A stretch of DNA of 64,000 nucleotides from Mycobacterium sp. ITM-2016-00317 (GCF_002968295.1 NZ_CP134399.1:5022001-5086000); one strand, 5' to 3'. Positions 9,340-19,234 are shown, counted from the stretch's first letter. Made by a program: numbers and translations. Notes: a model not told the origin generated them from the sequence alone.

Positions 9340-11681
9340 CCGAACAACCCGGGCAGCACGCCCTCCGACGTGCGCCGCAATTCGCCGAGTGTCACCGTGA
9401 ACTGACCCTGCACCTCGACGGTGGGTTCGCTGCCGTCCGGACCCGCGTCCACGACACCGATACGGGTGGCCGGCAGGCCGCGGGCCTCGCACATCGCGAC
9501 GAACCGGCTCTCCTCGGTGCGCGGCACCGCGACGAGCGCCCGGCCCGCGGATTCGGAGAACAGCAGCACGAACGGGTCGCTGTCGGCGGGAAGGACGATG
9601 CGGCAACCGGTTTCGCCGGCCAGCGACGCCTCCACCACGGCCTGGATGAGACCGCCCTCGGAGAGGTCGTGCGCCGCCGAGATCAGCCCGTCCCGCGAGC
9701 CGGCGGTGAGCACCTCGGCCAGCAGGCGTTCCCGCTCCAGGTCGACCTTGGGCGGCACGCCACCGAGATGACCGGCGGTGACCTGCGCCCAGATCGACCC
9801 GTCGAACTCGTCCCGGGTGTCGCCCAGCAGGATCAGCGTCTCCCCCGGTTCGTTGCCGAAACCGGTGGGGATACGCCGCTTCACGTCGTCGATCACGCCG
9901 AGCACACCGACGACCGGGGTCGGCAGGATCGCGGTGCTGCCCGTCTGGTTGTAGAAGCTGACGTTGCCTCCCGTCACCGGAATGCCAAGGGCGGCAGCGC
10001 CATCGGCGAGTCCGCGGACAGCCTGGGAGAACTGCCACATCACGCCGGGATCCTCGGGCGAGCCGAAGTTCAGGCAGTTGGTCACCGCCACCGGGGTGGC
10101 GCCGGTGACCGCGACGTTGCGGTAGGCCTCGGCCAGCGCGAGCTGTGCCCCGGTGTAGGGGTCGAGCGCGGTGTAGCGCCCGGAGGCGTCGGTGGAGATC
10201 GCGATGCCGCGACCGGTCTGCTCGTCGACGCGCAGCACGCCGCCGTCGGCGTGCTCGGCCAGCACCGTGTTGCCGCGCACGTAGCGGTCGTACTGCTCGG
10301 TGATGAACGCGCGGCTGCACAGGTGCGGGCTTCCGAGCAGCTCCAGCAGCGTCGCACGTAGTTCCTCACCCGTCGACGGGCGCTTCAGCGACGCCGAGGT
10401 GTCGGCGACGAGCGCGTCCTGGCTGTCCGGACGCTGCACGGGCCGCTCGTACACGGGGCCTTCGTGGGCCACGGTGCGCGGCGGCACGTCGACGACGGTC
10501 TGGCCGTGCCAGGTGATCTCCAGACGGCCGCTGTCGGTGACCTCACCGATGACGGTGGCAAGCACATCCCACTTGCGGCAGACCTCCATGAACGCATCGA
10601 CGTTGTCCGGCGTGACGACCGCGCACATCCGCTCCTGCGACTCGCTGGACAGGATCTCGGCGGGGGTCATGTTCGCCGCCCGCAGCGGCACCTGGTCCAG
10701 TTCGACCTTCATGCCGCCGTCGCCGGCGGAGGCGAGTTCAGAAGTGGCGCACGACAATCCGGCACCACCGAGGTCCTGGATACCGACCACGAGATCAGCG
10801 GCGTAGAGCTCCAGGCAGCACTCGATGAGCACCTTCTCGGTGAATGGGTCGCCGACCTGGACCGACGGCAGCTTCTTGCGGCCCGCACTTCTCGATGGTC
10901 CAGCTCCGCCTTCGGCTTCGTGTCCGCCCGCCTCGTCGCCCCCGAACGTCTCCGACGCCAGCACCGAGACGCCGCCGATGCCGTCGAGGCCGGTGCGGGC
11001 GCCGAACAGGATGATCTTGTTGCCCGCGCCGGAGGCGAAGGCCAGCTTCAGGTCCTCTTTGCGCAGCACGCCGACGCACAGCGCGTTCACCAGCGGGTTG
11101 CCCGCGTAGCTGGCGTCGAACACCGTCTCGCCGCCGATGTTGGGCAGGCCGAGCGAGTTGCCGTAGCCGCCGACACCGCGCACCACGCCGTCGAGGACGC
11201 GGCGGGTGTCGGGTGCGTCCGCGGCGCCGAAGCGCAGCTGGTCCATCACTGCGACCGGCCGGGCGCCCATCGCCATGATGTCGCGCACGATGCCGCCGAC
11301 GCCGGTCGCCGCGCCCTGATAGGGCTCGATGTAGGACGGGTGGTTGTGGGACTCGACCTTGAAGGTGGCCGCCCATCCGTCGCCGATGTCGACGACGCCG
11401 GCGTTCTCACCGATACCGGCGAGCATGGTCTCGCGCATCTTCTCGGTGGTGGTCTCACCGAAGTAGCGCAGGTGCACCTTCGAGGACTTGTAGGAGCAGT
11501 GCTCGCTCCACATCACCGAGTACATCGCCAGCTCGGCGTCGGTCGGACGCCGGCCGAGGATTTCGCGGATCCGCTCGTACTCGTCGTCCTTGAGCCCCAG
11601 TTCCCGGAAGGGTTGGGGCTGGTCGGGAGTGGCGGCAGCCCGCTCGACGGTGTCTACCTCTTGGGTCAACCCAGACGTCAC
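9336..11681 (-). CDS. purL: Phosphoribosylformylglycinamidine synthase, large subunit
   Basis: PurL catalyses ATP-dependent amidation of FGAR to FGAM, working with the PurQ glutaminase and the PurS clamp encoded at 15.2-16.1 kb. The 781 residues include [22 protein letters not shown], the repeated PurM-like halves and [11 protein letters not shown]. At residues of about 246-263 there is a Gly/Glu/Ala/Ser-rich segment ([19 protein letters not shown]) between ASETF and RKKLPSVQV. Remembered Rv0803 has only about five residues there. The GTG at 11681 is supported by TAGACT-N6-GTG, a leaderless promoter. The 3' end is coupled to the Abhydrolase_9 gene. Confidence 0.93.
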   Translation of the reverse strand: MTSGLTQEVDTVERAAATPDQPQPFRELGLKDDEYERIREILGRRPTDAELAMYSVMWSEHCSYKSSKVHLRYFGETTTEKMRETMLAGIGENAGVVDIGDGWAATFKVESHNHPSYIEPYQGAATGVGGIVRDIMAMGARPVAVMDQLRFGAADAPDTRRVLDGVVRGVGGYGNSLGLPNIGGETVFDASYAGNPLVNALCVGVLRKEDLKLAFASGAGNKIILFGARTGLDGIGGVSVLASETFGGDEAGGHEAEGGAGPSRSAGRKKLPSVQVGDPFTEKVLIECCLELYAADLVVGIQDLGGAGLSCATSELASAGDGGMKVELDQVPLRAANMTPAEILSSESQERMCAVVTPDNVDAFMEVCRKWDVLATVIGEVTDSGRLEITWHGQTVVDVPPRTVAHEGPVYERPVQRPDSQDALVADTSASLKRPSTGEELRATLLELLGSPHLCSRAFITEQYDRYVRGNTVLAEHADGGVLRVDEQTGRGIAISTDASGRYTALDPYTGAQLALAEAYRNVAVTGATPVAVTNCLNFGSPEDPGVMWQFSQAVRGLADGAAALGIPVTGGNVSFYNQTGSTAILPTPVVGVLGVIDDVKRRIPTGFGNEPGETLILLGDTRDEFDGSIWAQVTAGHLGGVPPKVDLERERLLAEVLTAGSRDGLISAAHDLSEGGLIQAVVEASLAGETGCRIVLPADSDPFVLLFSESAGRALVAVPRTEESRFVAMCEARGLPATRIGVVDAGPDGSEPTVEVQGQFTVTLGELRRTSEGVLPGLFG

Positions 11682-11693
11682 CGCGCCAGTCTA
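11681..11693 (-). promoter_or_regulatory. Leaderless promoter -10 of purL (TAGACT)
   Basis: On the minus strand TAGACT (11693-11688) is followed by GGCGCG and then the GTG start at 11681. The TANNNT-N6-GTG spacing implies a leaderless purL mRNA and separates purL transcription from the VOC gene 31 bp upstream. Confidence 0.55.
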
Positions 11694-11712
11694 GCCAGGG
11701 CGCCGGTGCGAC

Positions 11713-12054
11713 TCAGGCCACACAGAAGGCGTTGCCCTCCGGGTCGGCCAGCACCACCCATTCGAACTCGGGGCCGAAGTTGTTCCGGTCCGTCTCGCGC
11801 GCACCCAGTCCGACCAGTCGCGCCACCTCGGATTCGCGGTCCTCGGCGTGGAAGTCCAGGTGCACCTTGTTCTTCCCGGGGGTCGGGTCGGGTACCCGCT
11901 GGAACCCGAGGTTGGGTTCACCGTCGCGCACCACCATGACGAACTCACCGGGCGCGACGGCGTTCACTTCTCCACCCACCGCCTCGGCCCACCAGTCGGC
12001 GAGCGCGTCGGGATCCACACAGTCGAAAGTGACCATCTCAATCTTCAGCGACAT
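11713..12054 (-). CDS. VOC-family (glyoxalase-like) protein
   Basis: This 113-residue single-domain protein has the vicinal-oxygen-chelate pattern: IEMVTFDCVDPDALADWW at the start, NKVHLDFHAED in the middle and FEWVVLADPEGNAFCVA at the end. The His and Glu positions fit a metal site, although single VOC domains usually dimerise and many are binding or resistance proteins with no known activity. It corresponds in order to Rv0801. TAGGGT lies 7 nt before the ATG at 12054, so it may have its own leaderless promoter 16 bp after pepC. Confidence 0.8.
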   Translation of the reverse strand: MSLKIEMVTFDCVDPDALADWWAEAVGGEVNAVAPGEFVMVVRDGEPNLGFQRVPDPTPGKNKVHLDFHAEDRESEVARLVGLGARETDRNNFGPEFEWVVLADPEGNAFCVA

Positions 12055-12069
12055 GCGCCCGACCCTAAA

Positions 12070-13332
12070 TCAGGCCGGTGACAAGAACGCCTGCAATGCC
12101 GCCGAATAATCGGCCACATCGGCGGCGCCCATCACCTCACGCGCCGAATGCATCGCCAGCTGCGCGGCGCCGACGTCAACGGTGGGGATGCCGGTGTTGG
12201 CCGCGGTCATCGGACCGATGGTCGACCCGCACGGCAGGTCGGCGCGGTGTTCGTAGCGTTGCAGGTTCACCCCGGCCTGCGCACACGCCAGCGCGAACGC
12301 CGCGGCCGTCCGCCCGTCGGTGGCGTAGCGCAGGTTGGGCTGCACCTTGAGCACCGGGCCGGCGTTGACCTCGATCAGATGGCCGGGCTCGTGCCGTTCC
12401 GGATAGTTCGGGTGGGTCGCGTGCGCCATGTCCCCCGACGCCACCATCGAGGTCGGCAGCCGTCGCAGGAAGTCCTCGCGGCTTCCGCCCGCGGCCAGCG
12501 TGATGCGCTCCAGCACCGTCAGCAGCAGCTCCGACTGGGCGCCGTGGTCGGACTGCGAGCCGACCTCCTCGTGATCGAAGAGCACCAGCACCGGCACCAC
12601 ACCGCAGCCGGGATCGGCCGCCAGGAACGCCTCCAGCCCGGCGTAGCAGGTGGCCAAGTTGTCCAGACGTGGCGCACTCACCAGCGCGTCGTCGGCGCCG
12701 ACCAGCCGCGACGGGGTCAGGTCGTGGGTCATCAGGTCGAAGCCCAGCACGTCGTCCTCGTCGACCCCGGTCTCGTCGGCCACGAACCCCAGGAACGAGC
12801 GGGATCGGTCACCGACCCCCCACACCGCGTTGACGTGCCGCTGCGGGTTGAGCTCGACGCCCTTGCGGTCCTCGGACAGGTGGATGGCCAGCTGCGGGAC
12901 CCGCAGGATCGGCTCGTCCACCCGGACCAGCGTGTGCCGGATCGTGTTGCCCTCCCGCACCGACAGCCGCCCGCTGATCCCGAGGTCGCGGTCCAGCCAC
13001 GAGTTCAGCCAGGCGCCGCCGTACGGCTGCAGCGCGACGACCTGCCAGCCGGAGACGAACCGGTCGGGGTGCTGCTTGACCCGCAGGTTGGGGCTGTCGG
13101 TGTGGGCACCGACGATCCGAAACGGGAGCGCGCGGTCGTCCTCGCCTGTCCGCCAGGCGATCAACGATCCGGCGCGCACGGTGAAGAACTCGCCGGCGCC
13201 CGGCCACGGATCGCTCTCGGAGAGCTCGGTGAAACCGGCGGCGAGCAGACGGTCCGCGGCGGTGCGGCAGACGTGGAACGGCGACGGTGAGGCGTCGATG
13301 AACTCGCACAGACCCTGGGGGCTAGCAGGCAT
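12070..13332 (-). CDS. pepC: M18-family aminopeptidase
   Basis: This is a 420-residue cytosolic zinc aminopeptidase of the M18 (aspartyl aminopeptidase-like) family, close in length and order to Rv0800. Metal and catalytic motifs are visible: [21 protein letters not shown] and, near the C-terminus, [15 protein letters not shown]. It removes N-terminal residues, often acidic, from peptides, typically as a dodecamer. The ATG at 13332 ([20 protein letters not shown]) is chosen over a 21-residue upstream extension that would cross the divergent dyp promoter. Confidence 0.88.
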   Translation of the reverse strand: MPASPQGLCEFIDASPSPFHVCRTAADRLLAAGFTELSESDPWPGAGEFFTVRAGSLIAWRTGEDDRALPFRIVGAHTDSPNLRVKQHPDRFVSGWQVVALQPYGGAWLNSWLDRDLGISGRLSVREGNTIRHTLVRVDEPILRVPQLAIHLSEDRKGVELNPQRHVNAVWGVGDRSRSFLGFVADETGVDEDDVLGFDLMTHDLTPSRLVGADDALVSAPRLDNLATCYAGLEAFLAADPGCGVVPVLVLFDHEEVGSQSDHGAQSELLLTVLERITLAAGGSREDFLRRLPTSMVASGDMAHATHPNYPERHEPGHLIEVNAGPVLKVQPNLRYATDGRTAAAFALACAQAGVNLQRYEHRADLPCGSTIGPMTAANTGIPTVDVGAAQLAMHSAREVMGAADVADYSAALQAFLSPA

Positions 13333-13370
13333 CTTTTCATCTTCGCCGATCGGCGCCCCCGATCTTGATT

Positions 13371-13383
13371 TAGGGTCGAACCG
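13371..13383 (+). promoter_or_regulatory. Leaderless promoter -10 of the encapsulin operon (TAGGGT)
   Basis: TAGGGT (13371-13376) is followed by six bases and the GTG start of the DyP gene at 13383. This also supports that GTG over later starts. The divergent gap to pepC is only 50 bp. Confidence 0.55.
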
Positions 13384-14408
13384 TGCCCGCCCCACTGCCC
13401 CAGCCGGTGCTCGCGCCGCTGACCCCGGCGGCGATCTTCCTGGTGGCCACGATCGACGACGGCGGCGAGCAGACGGTGCACGACGCGCTCGGGGACATCG
13501 CCGGGCTGGTGCGTGCGGTCGGCTTTCGCGATCCCGCCAAGCGGCTGTCGGTGGTGACCTCGATCGGCTCGCAGGCCTGGGACCGGCTGTTCTCCGGACC
13601 CCGGCCGGTCGAGTTGCACCCGTTCGCCGAACTCGACGGCGACCGCCACCACGCGCCGTCGACGCCGGGCGACCTGCTGTTCCACATCCGTGCCGAGACG
13701 ATGGACGTGTGCTTCGAGTTGGCGACCAGACTGGTCGCCGCGATGGGGGTGATCACCGTCGTCGACGAGACCCACGGCTTCCGGTTCTTCGACAACCGTG
13801 ACCTGCTGGGCTTCGTCGACGGCACCGAGAACCCGGACGGGCCGCTGGCCGACAGCGCCACCCGGATCGGGGACGAGGATCCCGACTTCGCCGGGGGCTG
13901 CTACGTCCACGTGCAGAAGTACCTGCACCTGATGGACTCGTGGAACGCGCTGTCGACCGAGGAGCAGGAGCGGGTGATCGGCCGCACCAAACTCGACGAC
14001 ATCGAACTCGACGACGCGGTCAAGCCGGCCAACTCCCATGTCGCGCTCAATGTCGTCGAGGACGAGGACGGCACCGAACTCAAGATCGTGCGGCACAACA
14101 TGCCGTTCGGTGAGGTGGGGACGGGCGAGTTCGGCACCTACTTCATCGGCTACTCGCGCACCCCCGCGGTCACCGAGCGGATGCTGCGCAACATGTTCAT
14201 CGGCGACCCGCCCGGCAACACCGACCGCATCCTGGACTTCTCGAAGGCCGTAACCGGTTCGATGTTCTTCACCCCGATCACAGATTTTCTGAACGACCCT
14301 CCCCCGCTTCCTGATTCGGCGACGGAGACCGCGCAACCCGCCGCTGAGGAACGCGGCGGATATGCGGGATCACTGGCGATCGGCAGTCTGAAAGGACAAC
14401 CGCAATGA
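13383..14408 (+). CDS. dyp: Dye-decolorizing peroxidase, encapsulin cargo
   Basis: This 341-residue DyP-type haem peroxidase carries the GXXDG signature GFVDG at residues 143-147, with the catalytic aspartate. [11 protein letters not shown] contributes to the haem pocket region. The C-terminus, after a Pro/Thr/Glu-rich linker, ends [13 protein letters not shown]. That is the cargo-loading peptide type that docks DyP inside encapsulin shells. Its TGA overlaps the ATG of the encapsulin gene by 4 bp (ATGA), so cargo and shell are translationally coupled. The counterpart is Rv0799c. Oxidative-stress defence is family knowledge. Confidence 0.92.
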   Translation: MPAPLPQPVLAPLTPAAIFLVATIDDGGEQTVHDALGDIAGLVRAVGFRDPAKRLSVVTSIGSQAWDRLFSGPRPVELHPFAELDGDRHHAPSTPGDLLFHIRAETMDVCFELATRLVAAMGVITVVDETHGFRFFDNRDLLGFVDGTENPDGPLADSATRIGDEDPDFAGGCYVHVQKYLHLMDSWNALSTEEQERVIGRTKLDDIELDDAVKPANSHVALNVVEDEDGTELKIVRHNMPFGEVGTGEFGTYFIGYSRTPAVTERMLRNMFIGDPPGNTDRILDFSKAVTGSMFFTPITDFLNDPPPLPDSATETAQPAAEERGGYAGSLAIGSLKGQPQ

Positions 14409-15202
14409 ACAACCTGTACCGGGAACTGGCACCGGTCACCGATGCCGCGTGGGCGCAGATCGAGGAGGAGGCCACCCGGACGTTCAAGCGGAACATCGCG
14501 GGCCGTCGCGTCGTCGACGTCAGTGAGCCGGGCGGTCCGGTGACCGCGGGAGTGAGCACCGGCCATCTGCTCGACGTGGCGGCCCCCGGCGACGGCGTTG
14601 TCGCCCACCTGCGCGCCAGCCAGCCGCTGGTCCGGCTGCGGGTTCCGTTCACCGTCAACCGGATCGACATCGACGACGTCGAGCGCGGATCGCAGGACTC
14701 GGACTGGGATCCGGTCAAGGCGGCCGCTAAGAAGCTGGCGTACGCCGAGGATCGGGCGATCTTCGAGGGTTACCAGGAAGCGCAGATCCGCGGTATCCGC
14801 AATTCCAGCTCGTGCCCCAATCTGGCGCTGCCCGAGGACCCCCGCGACATCCCCGACGTGATCAGCCAGGCCCTGTCGGAGCTGCGACTGGCCGGCGTCG
14901 ACGGACCGTACAGCGTGCTGTTGTCGGCCGAGGTCTACACCAAGGTCAGCGAGACCACCGCCCACGGTTATCCGATCCGGGAACACCTGAGCCGACTGGT
15001 CGACGGAGACATCATCTGGGCCCCCGCCATCGATGGCGCCTTCGTGTTGTCCACCCGTGGTGGGGATTTCGACCTACAGCTGGGCACCGATGTCTGCATC
15101 GGCTATCTGTCGCACGACGCCGAGACCGTGCAGCTGTACCTTCAGGAGACGCTGACGTTCCTGTGCTACACCGCGGAGGCCGCCGTCGCGCTCAGCGCCT
15201 GA
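14405..15202 (+). CDS. enc: Encapsulin shell protein (Cfp29 type)
   Basis: This 265-residue HK97-fold encapsulin corresponds to Rv0798c/Cfp29. The start [19 protein letters not shown] and the internal ERGSQDSDWDPVKAAAKKLA and EDRAIFEGY segments are typical of family 1 shells that assemble into 60-mer nanocompartments. The N-terminal helix is where cargo C-terminal peptides bind. It follows dyp with an ATGA overlap and no other cargo gene is adjacent. Folate enzymes and bacterioferritin have been described as further mycobacterial cargo; none is encoded here. Confidence 0.93.
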   Translation: MNNLYRELAPVTDAAWAQIEEEATRTFKRNIAGRRVVDVSEPGGPVTAGVSTGHLLDVAAPGDGVVAHLRASQPLVRLRVPFTVNRIDIDDVERGSQDSDWDPVKAAAKKLAYAEDRAIFEGYQEAQIRGIRNSSSCPNLALPEDPRDIPDVISQALSELRLAGVDGPYSVLLSAEVYTKVSETTAHGYPIREHLSRLVDGDIIWAPAIDGAFVLSTRGGDFDLQLGTDVCIGYLSHDAETVQLYLQETLTFLCYTAEAAVALSA

Positions 15203-15233
15203 GCACCTGCCCCCCTTGCCGCGAGCGTACGTG

Positions 15234-15908
15234 TCAGGACACCAGAACTGCGTCCAGTGCGGAGTAGAAGATGCCCAGGCCGTCGTCGGACGGACCGGTC
15301 AGCGCCTCGGTGGCGTGCTCGGGATGCGGCATCAGGCCGACGACGCGACCGTTGGCCGAGCTGATGCCTGCGATGCCCCGCATCGAGCCGTTGAGGTTCT
15401 CGCGGTAGCGGAACACCACCCGGCCGTCACCCTCCAGTTCGTCGAGCACGTTCTCGCTCGCGACGTAGCGGCCTTCCCCGGACTTCAGCGGGACCAGCAG
15501 GTCGGCGCCCAGCTCGTAGCGGCTGGTCCACGCGCTGGTGTTGGACGCGACCTCCAGCCAGGTGTCGCGGCAGATGAAGTGCAGGCCGGCGTTGCGGGTC
15601 AGCGCACCGGGCAGCAGACCTGCCTCGCACAGCACCTGGAAGCCATTGCAGATGCCCAGCACGGGCATGCCACGGCCGGCGGCCTCGACCACCTCGCCCA
15701 TCACCGGCGCGAACTTGGCGATGGCGCCGGCGCGCAGATAGTCGCCGTAGGAGAAGCCGCCGGGGACGACGACCGCGTCGACACCCTTGAGGTCGGCGTC
15801 GGCGTGCCAGAGGCTCACCGGTTCGGCGCCGGCGAGCCGGACCGCCCGGGCGGCGTCGATGTCGTCGAGCGTGCCCGGGAAGGTGATCACCCCCACCTTG
15901 GCGGTCAT
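15234..15908 (-). CDS. purQ: FGAM synthase glutaminase subunit
   Basis: This is a 224-residue class I glutamine amidotransferase that supplies ammonia to PurL. The nucleophile is Cys87 in [10 protein letters not shown]. The His/Glu pair lies in [13 protein letters not shown] near the C-terminus. The start overlaps the purS stop by 4 bp (ATGA), so PurS and PurQ are produced together. purL is 3.5 kb downstream on the same strand behind the oppositely oriented encapsulin operon. Confidence 0.95.
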   Translation of the reverse strand: MTAKVGVITFPGTLDDIDAARAVRLAGAEPVSLWHADADLKGVDAVVVPGGFSYGDYLRAGAIAKFAPVMGEVVEAAGRGMPVLGICNGFQVLCEAGLLPGALTRNAGLHFICRDTWLEVASNTSAWTSRYELGADLLVPLKSGEGRYVASENVLDELEGDGRVVFRYRENLNGSMRGIAGISSANGRVVGLMPHPEHATEALTGPSDDGLGIFYSALDAVLVS

Positions 15909-16147
15909 GCCCGGTCTTCCCGGGTCACGGTCCAGTCCTCGATCACGGTATTGGCGAGCAGCGATTCGGCGATCTCGGCGAGCTTCGCGTCGTCGATGTC
16001 ACCGTCGATCTCCAGCTCGAAACGCTTGCCCTGCCGCACATCTGAGATGCCCTCGAACCCGAGCCGGCCCAGCGCCCCGACGATCGCCTGTCCCTGCGGA
16101 TCCAGGATCTCCGTCTTCGGCATGACGTTCACCACCACTTTTGCCAC
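15905..16147 (-). CDS. purS: FGAM synthase small subunit
   Basis: This is an 80-residue PurS protein ([20 protein letters not shown]) that bridges PurL and PurQ. The GTG at 16147 is preceded by TAGAGT-N6, a leaderless promoter, which marks the start of the purSQ operon. Length and sequence are normal for the family. It was omitted from the first H37Rv annotation and later added as Rv0787A. Confidence 0.93.
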   Translation of the reverse strand: MAKVVVNVMPKTEILDPQGQAIVGALGRLGFEGISDVRQGKRFELEIDGDIDDAKLAEIAESLLANTVIEDWTVTREDRA

Positions 16148-16159
16148 GGCGTCACTCTA
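16147..16159 (-). promoter_or_regulatory. Leaderless promoter -10 of purSQ (TAGAGT)
   Basis: TAGAGT (16159-16154, minus strand), then GACGCC, then GTG at 16147. The spacing is exactly six bases. Confidence 0.55.
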
Positions 16160-16182
16160 CCTGCGGCGACACCGGCACCGCT

Positions 16183-16854
16183 TCACCGGCATGAGCCCAG
16201 ATATGCCGCACACAGCGGGAACGCCATCGCGTCGAGCACCTGTGTGTCCGACGCCACCCCGCGCCACTCGACCGCGGCGGGCAGCGTCGTCCACAACGTG
16301 AGCTCGACCAGGGAACTACTGGCCGGGTCGGCGACCAGATAGGTCCGCATGACGCGGCGGCCGGCGTCGCTGATGACACTGACCAGCTGCATGGCGTCGT
16401 TGGTGGTCAGCGACGGCGACACCTTCGGCGCGGTCAGGTGGCACGACGCCAGTGACATCCGCGCCCACTCCAGCGTCTGCAGGGCGGTCCGCCCACCGGT
16501 GACGACGTCGCCGCGCCAGTGCAGCACCTGGACGTGCAGGTTCCAATGCCCCGGCGCGTTGGCGATCCGGGACCGGGCGGCCACGACGTAGTCGCGCGGG
16601 TCGTCGACGCGTGCGGGGCTCGCGCACCAGGACTCGAACTCGAACCGCGGCGCGGTCACCGCCACCGCGAGGCGGGCCATCCCGGGCCAGCGGTACACCG
16701 GGTGCAGCGGCACCGCGCCGGACTCGATCCACGCCACGTCGGGGATCGCGTCGCAGACCGGCGGGCACACGCCCGGGACCGGACGCGCGATCCCGGGCGT
16801 CACGGCAACCCCGAACACCGCGACCGCCAGCGCCATCACCACACGTGCGTACAC
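16183..16854 (-). CDS. Secreted protein of unknown function
   Basis: This protein of about 223 residues begins VYARVVMALAVAVFGVAV, a hydrophobic N-terminus that looks like a signal peptide with probable cleavage after GIARPVPG. Six or more cysteines (VCPPVCD, SWCAS, ASCHL, PLCAAYLGSCR) suggest disulfides in an exported protein. The GTG at 16854 is chosen because AGGGGG lies six bases upstream; GTG 16860 and an ATG at 16914 are alternatives, the latter overlapping the divergent gene. It lies where H37Rv has Rv0787 but I cannot confirm homology. No domain is recognised. Confidence 0.6.
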   Translation of the reverse strand: MYARVVMALAVAVFGVAVTPGIARPVPGVCPPVCDAIPDVAWIESGAVPLHPVYRWPGMARLAVAVTAPRFEFESWCASPARVDDPRDYVVAARSRIANAPGHWNLHVQVLHWRGDVVTGGRTALQTLEWARMSLASCHLTAPKVSPSLTTNDAMQLVSVISDAGRRVMRTYLVADPASSSLVELTLWTTLPAAVEWRGVASDTQVLDAMAFPLCAAYLGSCR

Positions 16855-16890
16855 CTGCACCCCCCTGAACCCTGAGCGCACAATATAGGG

Positions 16891-17541
16891 ATGCAGCTCA
16901 CACATTTCGGCCATTCCTGCCTACTGGCGAGCTTCGACGGCGCTGCCGGGCAGACCACGGTGCTGTTCGATCCGGGCAACTTCTCGCACGGGTTCGAGGG
17001 CATCACCGGTCTGGACGCGATCCTGATCACCCACCAGCATCCCGACCACGTCGATACTGCGCGCCTGCCCGCGCTCCTCGAGGCCAATCCGCAGGCCGCG
17101 CTGTATGCCGATCCGCAGACGGCGCAACAACTCGGTGGCCGCTGGCAGGCGGTCAACGTCGGCGACGAGCTGTCGATCGGCCATCTCACGGTGCGCGGCG
17201 CCGGTGGCGTCCACGCCGTCATCCATCCGGAAATCCCTGTCATCGACAACATTTCGTATCTCGTCGGCGACGGCGAGCACCCGGCCAGGTTCATGCATCC
17301 CGGCGATGCGCTGTTCGTTCCCGACGAACCGGTGGACGTGCTGGCCACCCCGGCCGCGGCGCCGTGGTTGAAGATCTCCGAGGCCGTCGACTACCTGCGC
17401 GCAGTGGCGCCCACCCATGCCGTGCCGATCCACCAGGCGATCATCGACCCGATCGGCAGGCCCATCTTCTACGGCCGGCTGTCGGAAATGACCGACACCG
17501 ACTTCCAGGTGCTCGAACAGGAGAGCGCCACCCGGTTCTGA
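16891..17541 (+). CDS. MBL-fold metal-dependent hydrolase (UPF0173-like)
   Basis: This 216-residue metallo-beta-lactamase-fold protein carries the metal motif HQHPDH at residues 48-53, an N-terminal THFGHSC and a terminal HAVPIHQAI histidine. It resembles Rv0786c. Enzymes of this group hydrolyse diverse substrates with two zinc or iron ions; the true substrate is unknown. CACAAT lies six bases upstream of the ATG, so a leaderless start is plausible. It diverges from the secreted-protein gene. Confidence 0.82.
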   Translation: MQLTHFGHSCLLASFDGAAGQTTVLFDPGNFSHGFEGITGLDAILITHQHPDHVDTARLPALLEANPQAALYADPQTAQQLGGRWQAVNVGDELSIGHLTVRGAGGVHAVIHPEIPVIDNISYLVGDGEHPARFMHPGDALFVPDEPVDVLATPAAAPWLKISEAVDYLRAVAPTHAVPIHQAIIDPIGRPIFYGRLSEMTDTDFQVLEQESATRF

Positions 17542-17547
17542 GCGTGA

Positions 17548-17592
17548 ATCCGGCGCGCTCGAGCACCCTAGGTGTCGCGTTTCGCGCCGGAT
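17548..17592. terminator. Hairpin between convergent genes
   Basis: ATCCGGCGCG (17548-17557) pairs perfectly with CGCGCCGGAT (17583-17592) in the short gap between two convergent genes. There is no U tract, which is common for mycobacterial hairpins, so termination is inference. A related palindrome lies at 54230-54279. Confidence 0.4.
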
Positions 17593-17599
17593 ACGCCGG

Positions 17600-19234
17600 T
17601 CAGGCGACGTCCCTCGCGGCAGCGCGGCCCGCGGCACGGCCGGAGAACACGCACCCGCCGAGGAAGGTGCCCTCCAGCGATCGGTAGCCGTGCACGCCGC
17701 CGCCGCCGAATCCCGCGGCCTCCCCGGCGGCGTACAGACCCGGCAGCACCGAGCCGTCGCCGCGCAGCACCCGCGAGTCCAAGTCGGTCTGCAAGCCGCC
17801 CAACGACTTTCGCGTCAAGATGTGCAGCTTGACCGCGATCATGGGCCCGGCCTTCGGGTCGGTCAAACGGTGCGGGGCCACCACCCGGCTGAGTCTGTCC
17901 GGCAGGTAAGCCCGCGCGCCCCGGATCGCGGTGATCTGGCCGTCCTTGGTGAACCGGTTGCTCACCTCCCGGTCGCGCGCGGTGACCTCGGCTTCGACCA
18001 CGTCGAAGTCCAGCGGCACGACGTTGGGCACCGCGTTCATCTCGGTGACGAGCGCGCGCAGCGTCGGCGCGGTGACGAAGTCGACGCCCTTGTCCACGAA
18101 CGCGTGCACCGGGGCGGGCCCCTTGAGCCCGCGTTCGAGCACCGCACGGATGCTGCGGTTGGTCAGGTCGGGGTTCTGTTCCTCGCCGGACAGCCCGAAC
18201 TCCTTGGCGATGATGCGGGAGTTCAGCACGAACCAGGTGTAGTCCTGGCCGGTCTGGGCGATGTACTCCAGCGTGCCGAGCGTGTCGAACCCCGGGTACA
18301 GCGGCACCGGCAGCCGTTTGCCGTGCGCGTCCAGCCACAGCGACGACGGCCCGGGCAGGATCCGGATGCCGTGCCGCGGCCAGATCGGGTCGTAGTTGGT
18401 GATGCCTTCGGTGTAGTGCCACATCCGGTCTTTGTTGACGACGCTGGCGCCTGCGCTCTCCGAGATCTGCAGCATGCGGCCGTCGACGTGCGCGGGCACC
18501 CCGCTGAGCAGTTGTTCGGGCACCCGTCCCATCCGCGTGGGCCAGTACTTGCGCACCAGGTCGTGGTTGCCCCCGATACCGCCGCTGGCCACGATCACCG
18601 CCTGCGCCCGCATCTCGAAGTCGCCGACGACCTCGCGGGAGGACGGCGCACCCCGCACCGCCGTGGACGGTTCCAGGACGGCGCCGCGCACCCCGACCAC
18701 CGCCCCGTCCTCGACGATCAGCTCGTCCACCCGGTGCCGGTGGACGAAGCGCACCCGCGGGGCCCCGGTCAGCCGCCGCGCGAAGATGTCGACCAGCGCG
18801 GGCCCGGTGCCCCAGGTGATGTGGAAGCGCGGCACCGAGTTGCCGTGCCCGTTGGCCCCGTACCCGCCGCGTTCGGCCCAGCCGACCAGCGCGAAGGTCT
18901 GCAGGCCGCGGTCGCGCAGCCAGCTGCGCTTTTCGCCCGCGGCGAAGTCGACGTAGGCGTGGGCCCACTGCCGTGGCCAGTGGTCCTCGGGCCGGTCGAA
19001 CCCGGCCGAACCCAGCCAGTCCTGCAGCGCGAGCTCGTGACTGTCCCGGATGCCCATGCGCCGCTGCTCGGGGCTGTCGACGAAGAACAGCCCGCCGAAC
19101 GACCAGAACGCCTGACCGCCGACGTTGGCCTCGTTCTCCTGGTCGACGATCACCACGCTTCGGCCGCGCTCGGCCAGCTCGCACGCTGCGACCAGACCTG
19201 CCAGCCCGGCGCCCACCACGATGACATCAGCCAT
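17600..19234 (-). CDS. FAD-binding dehydrogenase (fumarate reductase/KstD-like)
   Basis: This 544-residue flavoprotein begins MADVIVVGAGLAGLVAACELAE (GxGxxG Rossmann). It ends with GLYAAGEAAGFGGGGVHGYR, the FAD-binding C-terminal motif of the succinate dehydrogenase/fumarate reductase/3-ketosteroid dehydrogenase superfamily. It corresponds to Rv0785. The ATG at 19234 is backed by TACATT-N6-ATG, a leaderless promoter, and by the position of the Rossmann strand. The substrate is unknown; a steroid or other alkene/ketone substrate is possible but unproved. Confidence 0.85.
   Translation of the reverse strand: MADVIVVGAGLAGLVAACELAERGRSVVIVDQENEANVGGQAFWSFGGLFFVDSPEQRRMGIRDSHELALQDWLGSAGFDRPEDHWPRQWAHAYVDFAAGEKRSWLRDRGLQTFALVGWAERGGYGANGHGNSVPRFHITWGTGPALVDIFARRLTGAPRVRFVHRHRVDELIVEDGAVVGVRGAVLEPSTAVRGAPSSREVVGDFEMRAQAVIVASGGIGGNHDLVRKYWPTRMGRVPEQLLSGVPAHVDGRMLQISESAGASVVNKDRMWHYTEGITNYDPIWPRHGIRILPGPSSLWLDAHGKRLPVPLYPGFDTLGTLEYIAQTGQDYTWFVLNSRIIAKEFGLSGEEQNPDLTNRSIRAVLERGLKGPAPVHAFVDKGVDFVTAPTLRALVTEMNAVPNVVPLDFDVVEAEVTARDREVSNRFTKDGQITAIRGARAYLPDRLSRVVAPHRLTDPKAGPMIAVKLHILTRKSLGGLQTDLDSRVLRGDGSVLPGLYAAGEAAGFGGGGVHGYRSLEGTFLGGCVFSGRAAGRAAARDVA

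Noticed and set aside
15203..15233. Additional encapsulin cargo or small ORF after the shell gene
   Set aside because: The 31-bp gap to purQ holds no ORF.
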